Below are positions 55,712 through 63,978 of a stretch of DNA of 64,000 bases, one piece after another (position 1 is the stretch's first letter; each line of letters opens with the position of its first letter). The translations under genes and the position numbers were made by a program. The stretch spans positions 1 to 64,000 of the forward strand of contig NZ_VJXY01000020.1 in NCBI RefSeq assembly GCF_014831675.1, given 5' to 3'. This DNA comes from Komarekiella delphini-convector SJRDD-AB1. Its GTDB lineage: Bacteria > Cyanobacteriota > Cyanobacteriia > Cyanobacteriales > Nostocaceae. Under the pieces are notes generated by a model. The model was not told the DNA's origin and made no database searches. It saw nothing but the letters and a program-made list of their open reading frames with translations.

Positions 55712-57544
55712 ATGGTGTCATCAACAAGAAAGTTTCCGGGTTGGCAATTATTATGGCAATTGATTTGCTATGACCCAAAACTATATTTAATTGATACTTG
55801 CTTCTGGATTTTTATTATGGGCTTGCCTGCCTTACCAGGGCTAATTATTCGAGAGTTTTTTAATAGCCTCACAGATAAAGCTCAATTAGGTTTATCTCCT
55901 TGGATATTTATTGCTTTCTTGTTGGCTTTGAATTTAGGACATATTGCGGTGATATTTGCTGGACGAATCACCAAAACTCAACACCGCTTTACCATGCGAT
56001 CGCTACTAAGAAGAAACTTATTAGAACGTCTCTTAAATAATCCTCATGCTCAAATTATGATTGCTAACGGTGATACTGATAAGACTGTATCCCAGGGTGA
56101 GGTAATGAGCTTTTTTCGAGATGATACTGAACACATTGAAGATAATGTAGCATGGGTATCAGAAATTCTTGGCGAAGGTATATTTGCTATTTTTTCTTTA
56201 ATGATTTTATTGAGTGTCAATGTCCCAATGACACTATTTGTTTTCCTTCCCTTGGTAGGGATGGTAGTAATTATTCAAAAAGCAGAAATCCGCATCAAAC
56301 AGTATCGTAAATCTAGCCGTCAAGCAACTCAACAAGTCACGGGTATTTTAGGAGAAATATTTAGTTCTGTGCAAGCGATTAAAGTAGCTGGCGCAGAACA
56401 AGATGTACTCAATTATTTCCGCGCTTTAAATGATAACCGTCGTCAGATGATGGTTAAAGATAGCCTATTAAACGCCATTCTCAATTCACTGTTTCAAAAT
56501 ATGGTGAGTTTTGGAACAGGTTTGATTTTGGTTATGGCTTCTTTTTTGATGCAAAGCAGCGTTAATCAGCTAACAGTGGGTGACTTTGCTTTGTTTGTTT
56601 ATAACCTTTCCTTTGTTACAGGCTTTTTTAGCTCTGTAGGCGGATTTATAGCATTGTATAAGCAAACAGAAGTTGCTTTTGAACGTATGACTGCTTTAAT
56701 TGGTGGCGCATCAGCAGAGACTTTAGTAACACCAAATCAACTTTATCTACAAGACTTGGGTAAAAGTAAAAATACCTTACCTCGATTAGAACAACCTTTA
56801 GAGAATAATATTCATAATTTACAATCATTAAAACTATCAAATTTAACTTATATTTATCCTGGTACTAATCAAGGAATCGCAGATATCAACTTACAAATAC
56901 AACGCGGTAATTTGACTGTAATTACTGGACGCATTGGTTCTGGAAAAACTACATTGCTACGAGTGTTGTTAGGCTTATTACCTAAGCAAGCAGGGGAAAT
57001 TTACTGGAATGAACATACAGTTGCAAACCCTGCTAATTTTTTTGTACCCCCTCGTAGTGCTTATACCCCGCAAATTCCCCAACTTTTTAGCTATTCTTTA
57101 CGAGAAAATATTTTGCTGGGATTGTCTAAGGATGATTCTGATATCGAAACAGCATTAAAAATGGCTGTGTTTGAGCAAGATTTAGCAGTCATGCATGAGA
57201 AGCTAGAAACTTTAGTGGGAACAAAAGGTGTACGGCTTTCTGGTGGACAGATGCAACGGGTAGCGGCGGCGCGGATGTTTGTACGTCAACCAGAGTTGCT
57301 GGTATTTGATGACCTTTCAAGTGCGTTGGATGTGGAAACAGAATTGACATTATGGGCGCGGATATTTGCTAATACAACTGAACAAGGAGAAAATTCTTGG
57401 ACACCAACTTGTTTGATAGTGTCTCATCGCCATTCGGTTTTACGCCGCGCTGACCAGATTATTGTGATGAAAGCAGGTAGAGTTGCCGCACAGGGAAATT
57501 TTGAGGAAATTTTAGCAGATGAGCAAGCTGATTGGATTTTTTAG
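55712..57544 (+). CDS. ABC transporter half (TMD-NBD), probable siderophore transport, subunit B
   Basis: 610 aa exporter-fold half-transporter. Walker A is GRIGSGKTTLLRVLL, the signature is canonical LSGGQMQRVAAARMF, Walker B is LLVFDDLSSALD with Asp in place of the catalytic Glu, and the H-loop is LIVSHRHSVL. The Asp replacement here and the altered signature of subunit A would both fall in the same composite site, leaving one canonical and one degenerate ATP site, as in known asymmetric heterodimers. Heptamer repeats (aattacg type) lie just upstream (~55683-55708). Confidence 0.88.
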   Translation: MVSSTRKFPGWQLLWQLICYDPKLYLIDTCFWIFIMGLPALPGLIIREFFNSLTDKAQLGLSPWIFIAFLLALNLGHIAVIFAGRITKTQHRFTMRSLLRRNLLERLLNNPHAQIMIANGDTDKTVSQGEVMSFFRDDTEHIEDNVAWVSEILGEGIFAIFSLMILLSVNVPMTLFVFLPLVGMVVIIQKAEIRIKQYRKSSRQATQQVTGILGEIFSSVQAIKVAGAEQDVLNYFRALNDNRRQMMVKDSLLNAILNSLFQNMVSFGTGLILVMASFLMQSSVNQLTVGDFALFVYNLSFVTGFFSSVGGFIALYKQTEVAFERMTALIGGASAETLVTPNQLYLQDLGKSKNTLPRLEQPLENNIHNLQSLKLSNLTYIYPGTNQGIADINLQIQRGNLTVITGRIGSGKTTLLRVLLGLLPKQAGEIYWNEHTVANPANFFVPPRSAYTPQIPQLFSYSLRENILLGLSKDDSDIETALKMAVFEQDLAVMHEKLETLVGTKGVRLSGGQMQRVAAARMFVRQPELLVFDDLSSALDVETELTLWARIFANTTEQGENSWTPTCLIVSHRHSVLRRADQIIVMKAGRVAAQGNFEEILADEQADWIF

Positions 57545-57571
57545 GTTGATATGACTCATTGACACTCCCCC

Positions 57572-57594
57572 GCTAATTGCTAACGCAATGTAGC
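57572..57594. repeat. Right-end hairpin of IS605-type element
   Basis: gctaattgc-taac-gcaatgtagc: 9 bp paired with a single-base bulge, at the location expected for the TnpA recognition hairpin of the right end. Confidence 0.6.
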
Positions 57595-57624
57595 AGGAGA
57601 TTCTTGCTTCTCAGAAACACGCAC

Positions 57625-57710
57625 GGCAGTTGCTCTACTTGGGGAGACACGCCAGTTCCTCTACTTGGGGAAACCCCAAGACCGGACTGGCTCCCCAAGA
57701 CCGCACTGCC
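57625..57710 (-). ncRNA. Candidate omega/reRNA scaffold at tnpB 3' end
   Basis: Read on the minus strand this 86-nt stretch folds into nested stems: GGCAGT/ACTGCC, CTTGGGGAG/CTCCCCAAG, CCAGT/ACTGG and CTTGGGG/CCCCAAG around loop TTT. It overlaps the last codons and stop of tnpB and continues toward the element's right end, exactly where guide-RNA scaffolds of TnpB nucleases lie. Some of this sequence also resembles a dispersed cyanobacterial repeat, which weakens the case. Confidence 0.6.
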
Positions 57711-58875
57711 TCTTTTTGGCACAAGTACCAACGAGTCTTACTGCTTCTCCACAAGCTTGGATTTCTGCGTGTCCCGCAGTATTTGTTGACAGTATTCTTA
57801 TCCCCTCTGACCTCAAGTTCCGTGAAGCATTTTCATCTCTGTCATGGGGTGTTTGACAACTCGGACAAATCCACTCACGGATGCTTAAATTCAGAAAATC
57901 GTTTTTATGACCGCAAAACGAACAAAGCTTTGAACTGGGAAAGAATCTGTCAACTTGAACAAATTTCCCTGCTTCTGTCTCCAGTTTGTAGCTGATGAAA
58001 TTAAGCAGCATACCAAAACCAGCATCATGTATTGACTTGGCTAACTTGGTACGAGCTAATCCCCTAACGCAAAGGTTTTCAGCTACTATGACTTGGTTAT
58101 CATCACATAACTTTCGTGAGAGTTTATGGAGAAAATCTGTACGAGTGTTTGATATTTTTTCGTGAACTTTAGCAACTACTCTAACTGCTTTACGTCTATT
58201 GTTAGACCCCTTAACTTTACGAGATAAAGCTTTCTGCCTAATTCGTAGTCGTTTAGCATATTTTCTAGTAGGTTTGATTGGGTCAACCTTGTAACAGATT
58301 TCACCATCAAACACAGTTACTAGACTATTTAACCCTAAATCAATTCCTGATATTTTTCCTTGCTTAGTGTTTGTTAAATCTTTTGTCTCAAATAAGATTG
58401 CAGCAAAATATTTATCTGTACTTGTCTTAGAAACAGTTACAGATTTAATCTTGTCATTAATATTTTTTGAAAGACTAGCTTTAACAATGCCGAGCTGAGG
58501 TAGTTTTAATCCACTATCTTTAATAGAACAACTTTCAGGGAATCGGATTGACTGTTTGGAGTGCTTACTTTTGAATTTGGGGAATCCAGTACGTTTAGAA
58601 AAAAAGTTTTTAAACGCAGATTCCAAATTCTTGAGTGACTGTTGTAGAACAGCAGCAGTTGGTTCTTGTAGCCATTCATAATTAGTTAGTTTCTTCAATT
58701 GGGTAAGGTCTTTAGCCATCTGACAGTAAGTCATACCTTTACCCGTTTCTTCGTATTGAGTATTAGTTTTATTGAGGTAGAAATTCCAAACAAAACGAGA
58801 ACATCCAAAGCTTTTAGTTAAGGATATCTCTTGCTCTTTGTTGGGATAAATTCTGACCTTCAGGACATCCAACAT
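57661..58875 (-). CDS. tnpB: TnpB, RNA-guided endonuclease of IS605-type element
   Basis: 404 aa from ATG 58875 (MLDVLKVRIYPNKEQEI). The RuvC-like active site is complete: Asp in GIDLGLNSLV, Glu in VAENLCVRGL, Asp in HDRDENASRNL. A zinc-finger (CSFCG...CPSC) sits between the second and third. The N-terminal HTH_OrfB region includes GCSRFVWNFYLNKTN. TnpB nucleases use a transposon-encoded guide RNA to cut donor sites and so maintain the element (family knowledge). Residues match the intact family length, so it appears functional. Confidence 0.92.
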   Translation of the reverse strand: MLDVLKVRIYPNKEQEISLTKSFGCSRFVWNFYLNKTNTQYEETGKGMTYCQMAKDLTQLKKLTNYEWLQEPTAAVLQQSLKNLESAFKNFFSKRTGFPKFKSKHSKQSIRFPESCSIKDSGLKLPQLGIVKASLSKNINDKIKSVTVSKTSTDKYFAAILFETKDLTNTKQGKISGIDLGLNSLVTVFDGEICYKVDPIKPTRKYAKRLRIRQKALSRKVKGSNNRRKAVRVVAKVHEKISNTRTDFLHKLSRKLCDDNQVIVAENLCVRGLARTKLAKSIHDAGFGMLLNFISYKLETEAGKFVQVDRFFPSSKLCSFCGHKNDFLNLSIREWICPSCQTPHDRDENASRNLRSEGIRILSTNTAGHAEIQACGEAVRLVGTCAKKRQCGLGEPVRSWGFPK

Positions 58876-58936
58876 CAATACGACATTGAGAAACAACTAT
58901 GGTAATATACTACTTACCGCTATTTATTGTCAATCC

Positions 58937-59344
58937 ATGTATAATCATGGTTTTAGGTCTGTTTACAGACTTAACGCTCATATCGTCTTCGTTGTAAAGT
59001 ACCGCAGAAAAGCTATTAATGCAGAAATACTAAACAGGCTAAAAGAAATAATCACAGACACCCTAAAAAAATGGGACTGTGAATTACTGGAGTTCAATGG
59101 GGAAGTAGACCATGTACATCTATTAATTGACTACAAACCAGATAAAACACTCTCAACACTGATTGGAAATATCAAGACAGTGAGTAGTAGATTGATTCGC
59201 AAAGAGTTCCCTTGGTTAGCTAAAAAATACTTTTACAACAAGCCTTACTTTTGGACTGGTGCATATTTTGTTGCTAGTTGTGGAGGTGTCACAGTTGAGC
59301 AACTAAAAAATTACGTTGACAACCAAGAACAACCAAAACAATGA
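58937..59344 (+). CDS. tnpA: TnpA, IS200-type Y1 transposase
   Basis: 135 aa from ATG 58937 (MYNHGFRSVYRLNAHIVF). Y1 HUH features are intact: the HUH pair in VDHVHLLIDY and the catalytic Tyr in LKNYVDNQ near the C-terminus. An upstream in-frame start at 58886 would overlap the tnpB start region and is less likely. It is divergent from tnpB, a 61-bp gap carrying both promoters. TnpA moves the single-stranded element by cut and paste. Confidence 0.92.
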   Translation: MYNHGFRSVYRLNAHIVFVVKYRRKAINAEILNRLKEIITDTLKKWDCELLEFNGEVDHVHLLIDYKPDKTLSTLIGNIKTVSSRLIRKEFPWLAKKYFYNKPYFWTGAYFVASCGGVTVEQLKNYVDNQEQPKQ

Positions 59345-59382
59345 TTCGCTGCACTCAGTTTTATTTGGTCGCAATTCATCAT

Positions 59383-59408
59383 CCCGTTACAGTCGCAGAC
59401 TTAACGGG
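59383..59408. repeat. Left-end hairpin of IS605-type element
   Basis: cccgtta-c-agtc-gca-gact-taacggg: 11 paired bases with one bulge, just downstream of tnpA, suited to the TnpA left-end recognition hairpin. Confidence 0.6.
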
Positions 59409-59547
59409 AGTCCTCTTGCTCCATTTAAGATAGACCTCTTGCACGAATATTTGAAAATAATAATTTTAACTAGTTCCGTGGGTTTAAGTCCCCCGGTTCT
59501 ATAACCAGCAAGCTTTGTATTAGGGTTAAATCCCCATTACAAAACTT

Positions 59548-59580
59548 AATTACGAATTACGAATTACGAATTACGAATTT
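59548..59580. repeat. Heptanucleotide repeat (aattacg)
   Basis: Four perfect aattacg units (59548-59575) and a partial fifth. The same unit occurs near 55683-55708, so both flanks of the ABC gene/IS segment carry it. Confidence 0.85.
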
Positions 59581-59612
59581 TTTAACAGACACATCTGTAT
59601 CCTGAGTTCCCA

Positions 59613-60491
59613 TCACCTTAAGCCTAGGTGATTTTGCAATGCTTGGCGCATTACTTCCACAGGCAAAGTTTCTGACTGCAACCAGATTTTTAATGCTGCT
59701 ACTCCTTGTTGAACGAGCATTTCTAATCCATCGATCGCAATTGCGCCTTGTGATTGTGCTTGTTGAAGAAATTGTGTCGGTTTAGGAATATATATTAAAT
59801 CATAGGCGATCGCACCCGATGCTAAATTTGTTATTTCCTCTACACTCAAAGGTGACTCATTTATCTTGGGATACATCCCAATGGGAGTTGTATTTACCAA
59901 CAAATTAGCTTGCGGAATGAGTTTTATGAGTGTGTCCCATGTATGGACTTGCAAACTCTCAGCTAGTGGTGAATTACCCCAACTATTGCGGAATTCTTGT
60001 AATTTGTGCATGTTGCGCCCAACAACATGAATTTTGGCAAAACCTAGTTGATGACAACCTGCAACAACAGCCCTCGCAGCGCCACCATTACCTAAAATTA
60101 CCGCCGTTTTCTGACTCCAATCCTGTTTATACGTTGTTTGCAAAGGGGCAATAAATCCTTCTATATCTGTATTTGTACCCACCCATCGATGATTTTGACG
60201 GCTAACAGTATTCACTGCTCCTATAGCTTGAGCGATGGGCGTAATTTCGGATAATAAGGGCAATATTGTCTGTTTGTGAGGGATTGTCACACTAAAGCCG
60301 ACAACATCAATGGCGGCAAATCCGGCGATTGCTATCTCTAAATTCTCTGGTTTTATCGGAAAGGGGAGATAAATATAATCTAAGCCCAATTGAGCGATCG
60401 CAGCATTATGCATCACTGGTGAGAGCGAATGTTCCACCGGATGTCCAATGACTCCTAGCAGTTTAGTTTTGCCTGTAATTTCATTAGTCAT
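59613..60491 (-). CDS. aroE: Shikimate dehydrogenase AroE
   Basis: 292 aa. It reduces 3-dehydroshikimate with NADPH in aromatic amino acid biosynthesis. Substrate motifs: GHPVEHSLSPVMHNAA, TIPHKQTILP (catalytic Lys) and NTDIEGF (catalytic Asp). NADP-binding loop VILGNGGAARAVVAGC, and NTTPIGMYP later. The start codon is itself the first unit of a heptamer array (see 60481-60543); every upstream ATG of the array is followed by TAA after four codons, so 60491 is the only workable ATG. Confidence 0.95.
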   Translation of the reverse strand: MTNEITGKTKLLGVIGHPVEHSLSPVMHNAAIAQLGLDYIYLPFPIKPENLEIAIAGFAAIDVVGFSVTIPHKQTILPLLSEITPIAQAIGAVNTVSRQNHRWVGTNTDIEGFIAPLQTTYKQDWSQKTAVILGNGGAARAVVAGCHQLGFAKIHVVGRNMHKLQEFRNSWGNSPLAESLQVHTWDTLIKLIPQANLLVNTTPIGMYPKINESPLSVEEITNLASGAIAYDLIYIPKPTQFLQQAQSQGAIAIDGLEMLVQQGVAALKIWLQSETLPVEVMRQALQNHLGLR

Positions 60492-60543
60492 TAGTCATTA
60501 GTCATTAGTCATTAGTCATTAGTCAAGAGTCAATAGTCAATAG
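60481..60543. repeat. Heptamer array overlapping the aroE start
   Basis: Six perfect tcattag units (60481-60522), then degenerate tcaagag and tcaatag units. On the aroE strand each unit reads ATGACTA, so it supplies repeated ATG codons opening four-codon mini-frames (MTND) directly before the true start. Confidence 0.85.
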
Positions 60544-60689
60544 TCAGTATTTATTGCCCCTCTGCCCCTCTGCTCCCCTGCTCCCCCTGCTTCCCTGCTC
60601 CCCCATTCCCCTATTCTGAATCAGTCGAGTGTTCGTAATTTGACGGCTAGCCTACAATTATTAGAAGTTACTTAATATTTCTTTATATC

Positions 60690-61628
60690 ATGCAGGCAAC
60701 CACAGCTCCCTCTACAAGCCCAATCCCTGGCAAATATTGGCAGTGGCGAGGACACAACATTTATTATGTGCGTGCGGGAGAGAGACAATCACAACGTCCA
60801 CCTTTGCTACTAGTACATGGATTTGGTGCTTCCACAGACCACTGGCGCAAGAATATCACAGGATTGTGCCAAGATTTTGAAGTATTTGCGATCGACCTTT
60901 TGGGGTTCGGACGCTCAGCAAAAGCGAAATTGCAGTACAGCGGTGACTTGTGGCGCGACCAGCTCAACGATTTTATCAGTGAAGTCATTGGTCAAAAAGC
61001 AGTCTTAGCAGGAAACTCCCTTGGTGGCTATGCTTGCTTGTGTGTTGCAGCACAACATCCTGACAGTGTAGCTGGTTTAGTTTTGCTCAATAGTGCAGGG
61101 CCCTTTAGCGAAAGTCAGGCTATACCTGAACCTGAAGCTTTACAATCAGAAATTCAGGCTCCCAAACAACCTGATCCTTTGCAGAAACTCCTAGGTGATA
61201 GTGTTAAGTGGATTTTGCAACAACCTTTAGCTCAATTTTTGTTATTTCAATACGTGCGACAGCGTTGGGTAATTCGCCAAACTTTAGAGAAAGTTTATCT
61301 TGACAAGAGCGCGATTACAGACCAATTGGTAGAGGAAATTTATCGCCCTGCTTACGATTCGGGTGCAATGGAAGTGTTTGTTTCGGTCTTTAGCACTCCT
61401 CAAGGAGAAAAAGTTGATGTGCTACTAAAGCAATTAACTTGTCCTCTATTAATTTTGTGGGGAGAAGCTGACCCTTGGATGAATGCTAGAGAACGTTCCC
61501 AGAAATTTCGACAATATTATCCTGAACTCACAGAACATTTCCTAACGGCGGGTCATTGTCCTCATGACGAAGTACCCCATAGAGTTAACCCACTTTTACG
61601 TGATTGGGTTTTGTCTATTGCTCTGTAA
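60690..61628 (+). CDS. Alpha/beta-fold hydrolase
   Basis: 312 aa. Triad: nucleophile Ser110 in GNSLGGYA, Asp in WGEADPW, His in AGHCPHDEVP; oxyanion block LLVHGFGASTDHW. The C-terminal lid is helical. The sequence resembles the cyanobacterial/plastid hydrolase group related to pheophytinase-type and epoxide hydrolase-like enzymes; substrate unknown. A pyrimidine-rich low-complexity stretch (60550-60612) separates it from the aroE array. Confidence 0.88.
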   Translation: MQATTAPSTSPIPGKYWQWRGHNIYYVRAGERQSQRPPLLLVHGFGASTDHWRKNITGLCQDFEVFAIDLLGFGRSAKAKLQYSGDLWRDQLNDFISEVIGQKAVLAGNSLGGYACLCVAAQHPDSVAGLVLLNSAGPFSESQAIPEPEALQSEIQAPKQPDPLQKLLGDSVKWILQQPLAQFLLFQYVRQRWVIRQTLEKVYLDKSAITDQLVEEIYRPAYDSGAMEVFVSVFSTPQGEKVDVLLKQLTCPLLILWGEADPWMNARERSQKFRQYYPELTEHFLTAGHCPHDEVPHRVNPLLRDWVLSIAL

Positions 61629-61645
61629 TATAGCCCTAAATACCA

Positions 61646-61679
61646 AGATTCCCGACTTCTTTAAAGAAGTCGGGAATCT
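61646..61679. terminator. Perfect 17-bp bidirectional hairpin
   Basis: agattcccgacttcttt is followed immediately by its exact reverse complement (34 nt, no loop). It lies between the convergent hydrolase and ftn2 genes, so it can terminate both. Confidence 0.8.
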
Positions 61680-61704
61680 GAGGCCTTTCAATTACAAACA
61701 GGTT

Positions 61705-63978
61705 CTAACTAATAACTGACATATTCTGGATTCGCCACGCACCTTTTAGACGAATCAAATTATACCGAACTCGCAAACTTTCCTCAGAAGACTTTTTAAA
61801 CTGACCATTTTCATAGAACTGGGTAACTTCCTTCACTGTAGCTACTACAGCAGCACGATCCGGGTCAAACTCAATGTTATTTACAGATTCTACCTTGAGG
61901 TTATGGTTGTACTTACGGTAGCGGTTATCTAACCTATCCTGCTGGGTAACTAGTCGCCATTGAGTTAGAGCTGAACCAACTAAAATCTGGTCTAAATTAC
62001 TAATCTCATGATTTGGCCCTAAAGCTGCGGCCTTGGTAGAGAGCCAAGCCTGAATAACTTCCTGTGCCGTTGTATCTGTGAGAGTTCCTTCTGGCGGTTG
62101 GGGGTTGCTGTTTTTGTCAGGAATCGGTATTGGTGGTTGATTGAGTTGGACAAATAATTGTTGACCTTGTAAAGACGGTGTAGGGAAAAATAGATTTTTT
62201 AGCCATCCAAAAGCTGTTGTAACTACCACCCAGAAAACTAATAGACCCACTAGAGAAATAAATACCCTCCACACAAGCCGCGTTTTCCCTTCTAGGGTGC
62301 TAGCAAAAGTTCGCCGCCGCCGCCGAGGATAAGGATGATTATCTAATACACGCTCACGAGGCGGCACTTGAGTCGGCTTTCGCCTCCTTCGCTTTCGATT
62401 CTGACCCGTTGTAGCAGCCTTAGCTGAACCATTTAAGTTGCTATTAGGGCCTCTGGCTATTCGTTCAGCAGTAGGAATCTGTGCCCCAGGTACTTCTGAT
62501 TTTGAACTCCCAGATGTATTCCATGTAGGTGGCGAGAATGCATATTCAGATCTTTCTCTTATGAGTGTTTCTGGTAACTCTGGGTCAGGTGTTATGTTGT
62601 AATTGAATTGCCGAGACCCAGTTGAATTACTGTGGCGACGGGAATTATTTGTCTGTGCCTGGGGAAAGGGTTGGCGGTTAATTACAGCCCATTCATCAGT
62701 TGTTTCTGCATCCGTTGGTAGTGCTTCTAGATAAGCTTGAACCTGTTGGTCGGCAAAGTAATTTTTTAGGGAAGCTTGCTGTTTTGCCAAATCTCGGAAG
62801 TGCGGAAACACCTCATGTTGTAACCATTGTTCTCCATATAGACACAGCCCTGGTAATAAGTCTGGAGAATCTTGAGATTTTTCTCGAATAAAAGCCAGGG
62901 CTTCGTACTCTTGACTGAGTTCTAAAACACGGGTTGCTTCTTCGGTTTGCCCCAGTAGTAATGCACATAGCGATTGTTCTAAATGTACATCTTGGCGCTT
63001 GCCCAGACGGATCAGCATTTGCCTTGCTTGACTAATTAAAGCTGGTTGACGCTGAGCAAATCCTCGTGCTATCAAGGCATAGACAGCCAAGTAGGTAGCA
63101 ACAGCAGAGGGACGTTTACTTTCAGCTTCAAATAGCTTGTGCTGTTCTGCAACTGTTAAGTGGTTGCGTAACTGCTGGATGAATCGCAGAAAATCATCTA
63201 TGTTTAAACCAGATAGATCATTGCCAGTACCATCAATACCACCACGGTCTTCTAAGATATTTTGCAATAATCCTAAACCTTGACGCCGTTCGGTGGTTTT
63301 CTCTAGAGGTAGTGCCAGTAACTCTAAAATTCTATATGGTCGCAATTTGCAAAGATCCGCCTGAATTTCAACCTGGACGCTGGGGAATAAGCTTTCGCGT
63401 GATAGCAACTCCTCACCTGTTTCTAGGGATATGGCAGCATTTTCGTAGTGGCCTTGCTGCCATTGCTCGCGTCCTAATTCTAAGCAGGCAAGAGCAACGG
63501 TGAGAATAACATCTGGACGTTCTGCACTTTCGTGGATTTCTTCGCTTGCGAGATTATTGTCTTTGCTGCCACTATTTTTCACCAGGTACGGACGACCCAG
63601 TTTCAGTACGAGTTCGTATTCTCCTAGCTCTTGCAGAATCAATAAAGCGCCAACTAATTCGTCTTGGACAATTTCGATGCTAAGACTTTGCGCGTCAAAA
63701 CCCTTTTTGTGGCTTTCCGTGCGGTTTTCCACTGCGGCGGCGCTATCAGGGTCATAGGCGTGAGCAAGATAAAGCTGATCGTAGGTGCTACGTTCTTTTT
63801 GATCTGATAAAACCACGTAAGCTTCTTCTATGAGTTGTTTGCGAGAAGAAATTGCTGCCTGAGAATACTCGCGTCGCGGCAATTGTACAATGCGATCACT
63901 ATATGCTTGCCGCAATTGTTCATTACTTGCCGCTAACGGTAGTCCTAAAATTCGGTAGTAATCTAGTGGAATTCGCAC
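61705..63978 (-). CDS. ftn2: Cell division protein Ftn2/ZipN (ARC6 homologue)
   Basis: 757 aa, GTG start (63978). The N-terminal J-like domain is LDYYRILGLPLAASNEQLRQ, then LSDQKERSTYDQLYLAHAY. A long helical TPR-like region (~95-420) is followed by a disordered basic linker (RRRRKPTQVPP, RRRRR), a transmembrane helix (FISLVGLLVFWVVVTTAF, ~580-605), and a periplasmic/lumenal C-terminal IMS domain (~650-757: LSTKAAALGPNHEISNLDQI, WRIQNMSVIS). Ftn2/ZipN binds FtsZ and anchors the Z-ring in cyanobacteria, as ARC6 does in chloroplasts. It converges with the hydrolase gene. Confidence 0.93.
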   Translation of the reverse strand: MRIPLDYYRILGLPLAASNEQLRQAYSDRIVQLPRREYSQAAISSRKQLIEEAYVVLSDQKERSTYDQLYLAHAYDPDSAAAVENRTESHKKGFDAQSLSIEIVQDELVGALLILQELGEYELVLKLGRPYLVKNSGSKDNNLASEEIHESAERPDVILTVALACLELGREQWQQGHYENAAISLETGEELLSRESLFPSVQVEIQADLCKLRPYRILELLALPLEKTTERRQGLGLLQNILEDRGGIDGTGNDLSGLNIDDFLRFIQQLRNHLTVAEQHKLFEAESKRPSAVATYLAVYALIARGFAQRQPALISQARQMLIRLGKRQDVHLEQSLCALLLGQTEEATRVLELSQEYEALAFIREKSQDSPDLLPGLCLYGEQWLQHEVFPHFRDLAKQQASLKNYFADQQVQAYLEALPTDAETTDEWAVINRQPFPQAQTNNSRRHSNSTGSRQFNYNITPDPELPETLIRERSEYAFSPPTWNTSGSSKSEVPGAQIPTAERIARGPNSNLNGSAKAATTGQNRKRRRRKPTQVPPRERVLDNHPYPRRRRRTFASTLEGKTRLVWRVFISLVGLLVFWVVVTTAFGWLKNLFFPTPSLQGQQLFVQLNQPPIPIPDKNSNPQPPEGTLTDTTAQEVIQAWLSTKAAALGPNHEISNLDQILVGSALTQWRLVTQQDRLDNRYRKYNHNLKVESVNNIEFDPDRAAVVATVKEVTQFYENGQFKKSSEESLRVRYNLIRLKGAWRIQNMSVIS

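Larger units (their letters stand above)
57563..59520. mobile_element. IS200/IS605-family insertion sequence
   Basis: The element contains divergent intact tnpB (minus) and tnpA (plus). The right end, beyond the tnpB 3' end, has a hairpin at 57572-57594 (gctaattgc with gcaatgtagc, one bulge) next to acactccccc. A left-end hairpin follows tnpA at 59383-59408 (cccgtta / taacggg with inner agtc / gact). Boundaries are approximate: IS605 elements have no terminal inverted repeats or target duplication. Confidence 0.8.

Noticed and set aside
57577-57995. Plus-strand ORFs across the tnpB 3' end
   Set aside because: They are antisense to tnpB and the guide-scaffold region; sequence reflects repeats, not a protein.
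58886-58936. Upstream start for tnpA (MRNNYGNILL...)
   Set aside because: Would overlap the tnpB start region; the ATG at 58937 gives the normal IS200 transposase N-terminus.
60481-60543. Possible CRISPR-like array
   Set aside because: Period is 7 nt without spacers; it is a short tandem repeat, as are 4032-4087 and 59548-59580.
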